From positions 1-5,957 of the forward strand of contig WJKG01000298.1 in assembly GCA_014729205.1 (NCBI GenBank): a DNA stretch of 5,957 nucleotides, written 5' to 3'. Both the position numbers and the translations under genes were made by a program. Position 1 is the first letter of the stretch; each line of letters begins with the position of its first letter. Source of the DNA: a candidate division GN15 bacterium (lineage in GTDB: Bacteria > Zixibacteria > MSB-5A5 > GN15 > FEB-12). Shown piece after piece: positions 1 through 3,465 of the stretch. The notes below the pieces were generated by a model. That model saw only the letters and a program-made list of their open reading frames with translations, searched no databases and was not told the origin of the DNA.

Positions 1-369
1 CTTTTCCGGATTGTAGGAATTATCTGCCACCTCAATCTCCACCGAACCGTCATCGGTTTCAAGTTTACGGTCCAGTGAAAGCGCCTTAATCCGCTTTTTG
101 CGTAGATGGTCTATGGAGCAATTGGCCGCAATTTTGTACAGCCAGGTCGAGAACTTGTACTCGGAACGATATGACGCCAGCGAGGAAAACGCCTTCATGA
201 ACGTCTCCTGCACCAGGTCCATCGACTCTTCACGGTCACGAACGATCTTGAATACTATACTGAACACAGCATTGCGATGGCGCTCGGTCAGCTCCGCATA
301 CGCGCGCTGGTTACCATTCAGGGCCAGTTCGATTACTTCCAGGTCGTCAGCTTTAGATCGTTCGTTCAC
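1..369 (-). CDS. ECF-type RNA polymerase sigma factor, C-terminal part outside window
   Basis: This is the N-terminal 123 residues of an extracytoplasmic-function sigma-70 factor, which directs core RNA polymerase to a stress or envelope regulon. The reverse-strand translation shows sigma region 2: the acidic DLVQETF motif (residues 51-57) that contacts the core enzyme, then FSTWLYKIAANCSIDHLRKKR-like region 2.3/2.4 (73-93), which melts and reads the -10 element. The variable linker ends at NPEK at the window edge; region 4 is off-window. The start must be one of three consecutive GTG codons (375, 372, 369), because an in-frame TGA lies just upstream at 387-385. I chose 369 because it forms a GTGA overlap with the small ORF before it. 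There is no good Shine-Dalgarno, so translational coupling is plausible. Family assignment is secure; the regulon and any anti-sigma factor are not visible. Confidence 0.93.
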   Translation of the reverse strand, partial: MNERSKADDLEVIELALNGNQRAYAELTERHRNAVFSIVFKIVRDREESMDLVQETFMKAFSSLASYRSEYKFSTWLYKIAANCSIDHLRKKRIKALSLDRKLETDDGSVEIEVADNSYNPEK

Positions 370-473
370 CACCACACCACGTTGTCAGGTTCTTTACGCA
401 GGCGATCGCCTAACTTACACAGATTCCCGCCGCCCAACAAGATCAAAACCATCGTCAAGATTGTCACCGGCAC
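366..473 (-). CDS. Putative 35-residue single-TM small protein, coupled to sigma factor
   Basis: A short frame lies exactly in the gap between the lipoprotein gene and the sigma factor. It starts at GTG 473, ten bases after the lipoprotein stop, and ends at TGA 368-366, whose first bases overlap the sigma GTG (GTGA). The product begins MPVTILTMVLILLGGGNL, a hydrophobic stretch able to span the inner membrane, followed by a polar tail containing KLGDRLRKEP and ending in VVWW. A hydrophobic helix plus a basic/charged cytoplasmic-style tail is the usual layout of real bacterial membrane microproteins. Arguments against it: a GTG start, no clear ribosome-binding site, and a length at which chance frames are common. 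I do not recognise a family. If real, it may tie translation of the sigma factor to the upstream message or modulate the sigma pathway; both are inference. Confidence 0.5.
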   Translation of the reverse strand: MPVTILTMVLILLGGGNLCKLGDRLRKEPDNVVWW

Positions 474-483
474 ATGTTATCAA

Positions 484-1209
484 TCAACCCCGAGCCGCCT
501 TCTTCGCCGATCGAATCATCATCATGAACGGCTCAATCATCACTCGCGCCGTTTCATTGGGGCCGGTCAGCTTGAAAAAAACGTTGCCCTCGGGCGCCTC
601 GAATATCACCCCTACCAATCGGTAACGATCCTGGAAGACCGTCTCGCCCGACATCGGCCCGCCAACCTGCTCCTTGTAAGTGCCGAACATGCTCAACACG
701 TGAGCGGGCATCCCGTCCGCTTCCAGCTCGTACTGGATAGCAGCCGAGTGCGGGTCACGACCGTCATCGTAGTGCATCTGGTTGATCCACCGCTCCATGT
801 TCTCTTCGATACTCCCGCCCTGATCGGGGCCGAAATAGAACACCTTCAGGATTGCCGAGTCCCGCTCCGGCTGCACCGGTGGATACAAAAACGTCGCCAC
901 TCTCGGAGAAGTCGCCTCGCCTTGGATATACTGAGTCGGCGGTGTAAACTGCATTCCCGCCACTGTCACCGGCTGGCGCTCGAAACTCCAGTTAATATCC
1001 GTCGGCTGATACTCAATCGTCTGCTGTATCGTCTCGCCCCGGGCCGGAGTAAAGCCCTCGTTCTCATCCGCCTGGATTTCCACCTGAATGCCCGATTCCT
1101 GGTCGGTCGCGCTTGCCGACTGATCCTGCGTTTGCTCATCCGAGGAACAAGCTGTCACCAGCGTTACCAGGGTCGCCATCAGGGTAAATACCACAAGTCG
1201 CTTCATCAT
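484..1209 (-). CDS. Conserved-looking lipoprotein of unknown function
   Basis: A 241-residue secreted lipoprotein. The N-terminus is a type II signal peptide: MMKR, a hydrophobic core (residues 5-18), then lipobox V18-T19-A20-C21. C21 would be lipidated, and Ser at +2 argues for outer-membrane rather than inner-membrane retention. Residues 22-60 are a Gln/Ser/Asp/Glu-rich linker. The folded part starts near 72 (INWSFERQPVTVAGMQF) and contains FGPDQGGS (126-133), ERW (139-141) and VFFKLTGP (210-217). This motif set resembles conserved hypothetical proteins I have seen in several Gram-negative phyla, but I cannot name a Pfam family. The start is ATG 1209, with GAGGT at 1219-1223 nine bases upstream; a second ATG follows directly at 1206. 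The small ORF and the ECF sigma gene lie immediately downstream on the same strand, suggesting an envelope-related operon. No catalytic residues are evident. Confidence 0.88.
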   Translation of the reverse strand: MMKRLVVFTLMATLVTLVTACSSDEQTQDQSASATDQESGIQVEIQADENEGFTPARGETIQQTIEYQPTDINWSFERQPVTVAGMQFTPPTQYIQGEATSPRVATFLYPPVQPERDSAILKVFYFGPDQGGSIEENMERWINQMHYDDGRDPHSAAIQYELEADGMPAHVLSMFGTYKEQVGGPMSGETVFQDRYRLVGVIFEAPEGNVFFKLTGPNETARVMIEPFMMMIRSAKKAARG

Positions 1210-1304
1210 AATCGTTATACCTCAGGTGTTTCTAAACTGTCCGAATTGCATTCTTGTCAGGCCCCAAAGTACCCAAACATGGACGACTGAGCAAGCCTGT
1301 CCTG

Positions 1305-1601
1305 CTAAATCTCCTTGGAGAGCTCTACCACGCGCGCATACGGAATGGCCGGCCAACTCTCGGCATTCACCGCCCCATTGGCGCGACTGATCATGGAAAC
1401 CTTCGCCGCCGACTCCTCATCCGGTGCCTCGTAGATGTCCATGAAATCGTACTGCCCCAGAAGCCCATAGTGCGCAATGAACTTCACTTCGGGACACTTC
1501 TCCTTAACATGCTCCAGCCAGGCACGCCCAACGGCATCGCGCTCGCGCATCTTCGATGCCACCTCGGGATCGAGTTTCGTCATGAGTATGAACGTCTTCA
1601 T
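1305..1601 (-). CDS. GYD-domain small protein
   Basis: A complete 98-residue cytoplasmic protein with no signal peptide or membrane segment. The beta-alpha-beta layout starts MKTFILMTKLDPEV; a helix carries RAWLEHVKEKCPEVKF; then comes the signature strand G49-Q50-Y51-D52 followed by FMDIYEAPDEESAAKV, and finally a strand ending near IPYARVVEL. Length and the GxYD signature match the GYD family (ferredoxin-like alpha/beta-barrel dimers). The biochemical role of that family is not established, so none is assigned. The start is well supported: GGAGGT (plus-strand 1607-1612) lies five bases before ATG 1601, the best ribosome-binding site in the window, suggesting strong expression. It sits about 105 bp after rarA and about 95 bp before the lipoprotein gene; whether it is co-transcribed with either is unclear. 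Confidence 0.88.
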   Translation of the reverse strand: MKTFILMTKLDPEVASKMRERDAVGRAWLEHVKEKCPEVKFIAHYGLLGQYDFMDIYEAPDEESAAKVSMISRANGAVNAESWPAIPYARVVELSKEI

Positions 1602-1639
1602 AGCAAACCTCCGTCTACTTTTCTTCGAGTGATCTTAAC

Positions 1640-1668
1640 GCCTGAGGCCCGGAGTCAGGCCTGCAGGC
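1640..1668. repeat. Overlapping dyads in the rarA-GYD gap
   Basis: GCCTGA (1640-1645) pairs with TCAGGC (1655-1660) across a nine-base loop, and the second arm runs directly into the perfect 10-bp palindrome GCCTGCAGGC (1659-1668). The two structures share bases and would be mutually exclusive in RNA. No U-run follows on either strand, so this is not a standard intrinsic terminator. It could be a protein-binding site ahead of the GYD gene or chance in GC-rich sequence. Confidence 0.3.
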
Positions 1669-1706
1669 TCTACAACAAGAGATGGGTCGAATGTTGCCCG
1701 GACAGC

Positions 1707-3071
1707 TTATGTTTGCTCCCGACCCTTGCGAGACTTGAGCTCACGCCGAATCTTATGATACTGTGCCAGGTAGTCCCCGATCTTCTTTTCCCGACCACGG
1801 GCGGTAGGACGGTAGTACTGCTTCTGGCCCACCTCTTCGGGGAAGTAGTCCTGAGCAGTCACGGCACTATCGAAGTCATGGGCGTACTGATAGCCGTCGC
1901 CGTACCCCAGCGACTTCATCAGGCCGGTCGGGGCATTGCGAAGCCACAGCGGTACCGGTTGCGAACCATGCCGCTCGGCATCTTCTTTGGCCTGGCCGTA
2001 AGCCGTATAGATCGCATTCGACTTCGGCGCGCAGGCCAGGTAAACCACCAGTTCCGCCAGCGCCAGGTCACCCTCGGGACTGCCCAGAAAATGAAACGCA
2101 TCCCGGGCACCAATCGCCAGCGTCAACGCATACGGATCCGCAAGGCCAATATCCTCCACCGCCATGCGGATCATCCGACGAGCCAGGTACAACGGATCCT
2201 CGCCCCCGTGGAGCATCCGCGCCAGCCAGTAAAGAGCGGCGTCGGGATCACCACCTCGAACCGACTTGTGCAGTGCTGAAATCAAGTCGAAGTGGTTCTC
2301 GCCGGACTTGTCATACACCGCTATGCCCTTGCGCTGTACCTGGGACACGATTTCTGGCGTCAGACGACCACCCGAACCGACATAGTCAGCACAGGCCTCA
2401 GTGACGGTGAGGGCACGACGGGCGTCACCATCTGCCAGCGACGCGATCAACTCCACCGCCTTGTCATCCGCCTCGAGATGCATCTCGCCCAGCCCGCGCT
2501 CCGCGTCTTCGAGTGCCCGACGTACGATGCTCTGCAGTGACTCATCATCCAGCCGCTTGAGAACGTGTACCTGCATCCGCGAGAGCAGCGCCGAATTCAC
2601 CTCAAAGGATGGGTTCTCCGTCGTGGCACCGATCAGCACAATCTCGCCGCTTTCCACGTAAGGCAGAAAAGCATCCTGCTGGGCTTTGTTGAAGCGGTGG
2701 ATCTCATCGATGAACACATAGGTGCGCCGCCCTGACATACGGTAATAGTCACCCGCTTTGGCCAGAACCGTCTTCACTTCCTTTATCCCCGAAACAACTG
2801 CGGAGAACGGAATGAACTGGCCCTCGGTAGTACGTGCGATCAGCCTGGCAATAGTCGTCTTTCCCGACCCGGGAGGACCCCAGAAGATCAGTGATGGTAC
2901 CCGGTCCTTCTCGATCGCCTGACGGAGCGGTCTATCGCGGCCAACAACCTCGTCCTGACCAACCACCTCATCCAGGGTGGCCGGACGAAGCCGTTCTGCC
3001 AACGGGGCCAGCCCGTTGTCGGACCGCTCGTTCTGTTCGTCGGGGACGCTTTTGTCAGGAAACAGATCCAT
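1707..3071 (-). CDS. rarA: Replication-associated recombination protein A (RarA/MgsA AAA+ ATPase)
   Basis: A 454-residue AAA+ clamp-loader-like ATPase of the RarA/MgsA/WRNIP1 family, which acts at stalled or gapped replication forks with SSB. Motifs in order: GPPGSGKT Walker A (65-72), SAVVSGIKEV (90-99), FIDEIHRFNK Walker B (120-129, D122/E123), GATTENPSF sensor 1 (148-156), SALLSR with arginine finger R165, and GDARRAL sensor 2 (215-221). The C-terminal oligomerisation part has DLISALHKSVRG, GGEDPLYLARR, YLACAPKSNA, PLWLRNAPTGLMKSLGYG and a final QYYRPTARGREKKIGDYL. Length is normal for the family. The frame could extend to a TTG at 3107, but that TTG is the -35 box of a strong promoter, so ATG 3071 (MDLFPDKS) is preferred. 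There is no strong Shine-Dalgarno, consistent with a leaderless message. All catalytic residues are present, so it should be active. No lolA, crcB or serS neighbour, often seen beside rarA in gammaproteobacteria, is visible. Confidence 0.96.
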   Translation of the reverse strand: MDLFPDKSVPDEQNERSDNGLAPLAERLRPATLDEVVGQDEVVGRDRPLRQAIEKDRVPSLIFWGPPGSGKTTIARLIARTTEGQFIPFSAVVSGIKEVKTVLAKAGDYYRMSGRRTYVFIDEIHRFNKAQQDAFLPYVESGEIVLIGATTENPSFEVNSALLSRMQVHVLKRLDDESLQSIVRRALEDAERGLGEMHLEADDKAVELIASLADGDARRALTVTEACADYVGSGGRLTPEIVSQVQRKGIAVYDKSGENHFDLISALHKSVRGGDPDAALYWLARMLHGGEDPLYLARRMIRMAVEDIGLADPYALTLAIGARDAFHFLGSPEGDLALAELVVYLACAPKSNAIYTAYGQAKEDAERHGSQPVPLWLRNAPTGLMKSLGYGDGYQYAHDFDSAVTAQDYFPEEVGQKQYYRPTARGREKKIGDYLAQYHKIRRELKSRKGREQT

Positions 3072-3078
3072 ATACTTG

Positions 3079-3107
3079 ATTATACGCTCTAAGCCACTGT
3101 CGTTCAA
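3079..3107 (-). promoter_or_regulatory. Sigma-70 promoter of rarA, predicted leaderless
   Basis: On the minus strand TTGAAC (3107-3102) is followed by a 17-base spacer and a perfect TATAAT (3084-3079). This is optimal spacing with a full-consensus -10. Only seven bases separate the -10 box from ATG 3071, so transcription should start at or one base before the A of the start codon, giving a leaderless or near-leaderless rarA mRNA. It also shows that the TTG codon at 3107 is unlikely to be the translation start, since it would lie upstream of the transcript. Confidence 0.75.
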
Positions 3108-3125
3108 TCACAAAGTCAGCGTACC

Positions 3126-3158
3126 TTGCCCCTGCGAGCGAGCTCGTCGCACAGGCAA
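3126..3158. repeat. Long imperfect dyad upstream of the rarA promoter
   Basis: Arms TTGCC (3126-3130) and GGCAA (3154-3158) enclose TGCGA (3133-3137) and TCGCA (3147-3151), which enclose the palindrome CGAGCTCG (3139-3146). The two-base interruptions on each side (CC and CA) are symmetric. The element ends 19 bp upstream of the rarA -35 box. No T-run follows on the minus strand. It fits an operator or activator site, or a cruciform, better than a terminator; function is inferred only. Confidence 0.45.
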
Positions 3159-3347
3159 AAGTGGTTGCGCTATCGTCTTGTTTGCCTTATCGTTACGCTC
3201 GTTATTCCGATCGCTCAAGCGCCTGAGTACAGAAGAAAACAGGGACGGCTCTTACGGCCACGGTCCGGGCGATCGAGTCTGCAGTTCTCAGGCCACCGTC
3301 ATTCAACGCCTCAGCCGCCCCTATACACTAAATCCGCCGTGATTAGT

Positions 3348-3372
3348 GTCCGAAGGCGAGGGCCCGCCGGAC
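3348..3372. repeat. GC-rich hairpin in transporter leader region
   Basis: GTCC (3348-3351) and GGCG (3355-3358) can pair with CGCC (3365-3368) and GGAC (3369-3372), with a three-base bulge (GAA) on the left and a six-base loop. No U-tract follows on the plus strand. It may be part of a structured 5' leader if transcription starts upstream, otherwise chance. Confidence 0.3.
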
Positions 3373-3426
3373 GGGTCTACAACAAACACATACAACCGGG
3401 TACGCAACTCAGGCGACCCGACATTC

Positions 3427-3445
3427 TGGCTGCAAACTGCAGCCA
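3427..3445. promoter_or_regulatory. Perfect 8-bp dyad just before the transporter RBS
   Basis: TGGCTGCA (3427-3434), a three-base AAC spacer and TGCAGCCA (3438-3445) form a perfect inverted repeat of 19 bp. It ends three bases before the purine-rich ribosome-binding stretch (AAGGA at 3449-3453) of the ATG at 3466. The size and symmetry fit an operator for a dimeric regulator. In mRNA it would be a stable hairpin next to the ribosome-binding site that could tune translation or protect the 5' end. It is followed by a purine run rather than a U-run, so it is not an intrinsic terminator. Confidence 0.5.
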
Positions 3446-3465
3446 AAGAAGGAAAATGCATTACT

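Larger units (their letters stand above)
3108..3465. other. Divergent intergenic region with several inverted repeats
   Basis: About 360 bp separates the divergent rarA and transporter genes. I see no credible gene: frames crossing it have random-looking composition. I see no tRNA-like cloverleaf. Besides the rarA promoter it holds four dyads, at 3126-3158, 3243-3266, 3348-3372 and 3427-3445. The weakest, at 3243-3266, is GGAC-GGC paired with GCC and GTCC with an ACG bulge. No convincing sigma-70 promoter for the transporter was found; the best candidate, TTCAAC (3302-3307) 16 bases from TACACT (3324-3329), is poor. The transporter leader may therefore be long and structured or use another sigma factor. 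Confidence 0.6.

Noticed and set aside
401..410. GGCGATCGCC palindrome (contains the HIP1-type octamer GCGATCGC)
   Set aside because: I noticed only this one copy in the window and it lies inside the small ORF; no evidence it is more than a chance palindrome.
1227..1256. Possible lipoprotein promoter (CTGACA with TTTAGA 18 bases on, minus strand)
   Set aside because: The -10 matches consensus at only three of six positions; too weak to call.
277..1290. Plus-strand frame of 337 codons opposite the sigma factor, small ORF and lipoprotein
   Set aside because: It is antisense to genes with clear signal peptide and sigma motifs; its product is His/Arg/Leu-rich with no recognisable domain. It is a shadow frame.
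1254..2279. Plus-strand frame of 341 codons opposite the GYD gene and rarA
   Set aside because: It spans two unambiguous minus-strand genes and their gap; composition is Arg/Leu/His-rich and shows no domain.
3072..3107. TTG at 3107 as the rarA start
   Set aside because: This TTG is the -35 hexamer of a near-consensus promoter whose transcript should begin about at ATG 3071.
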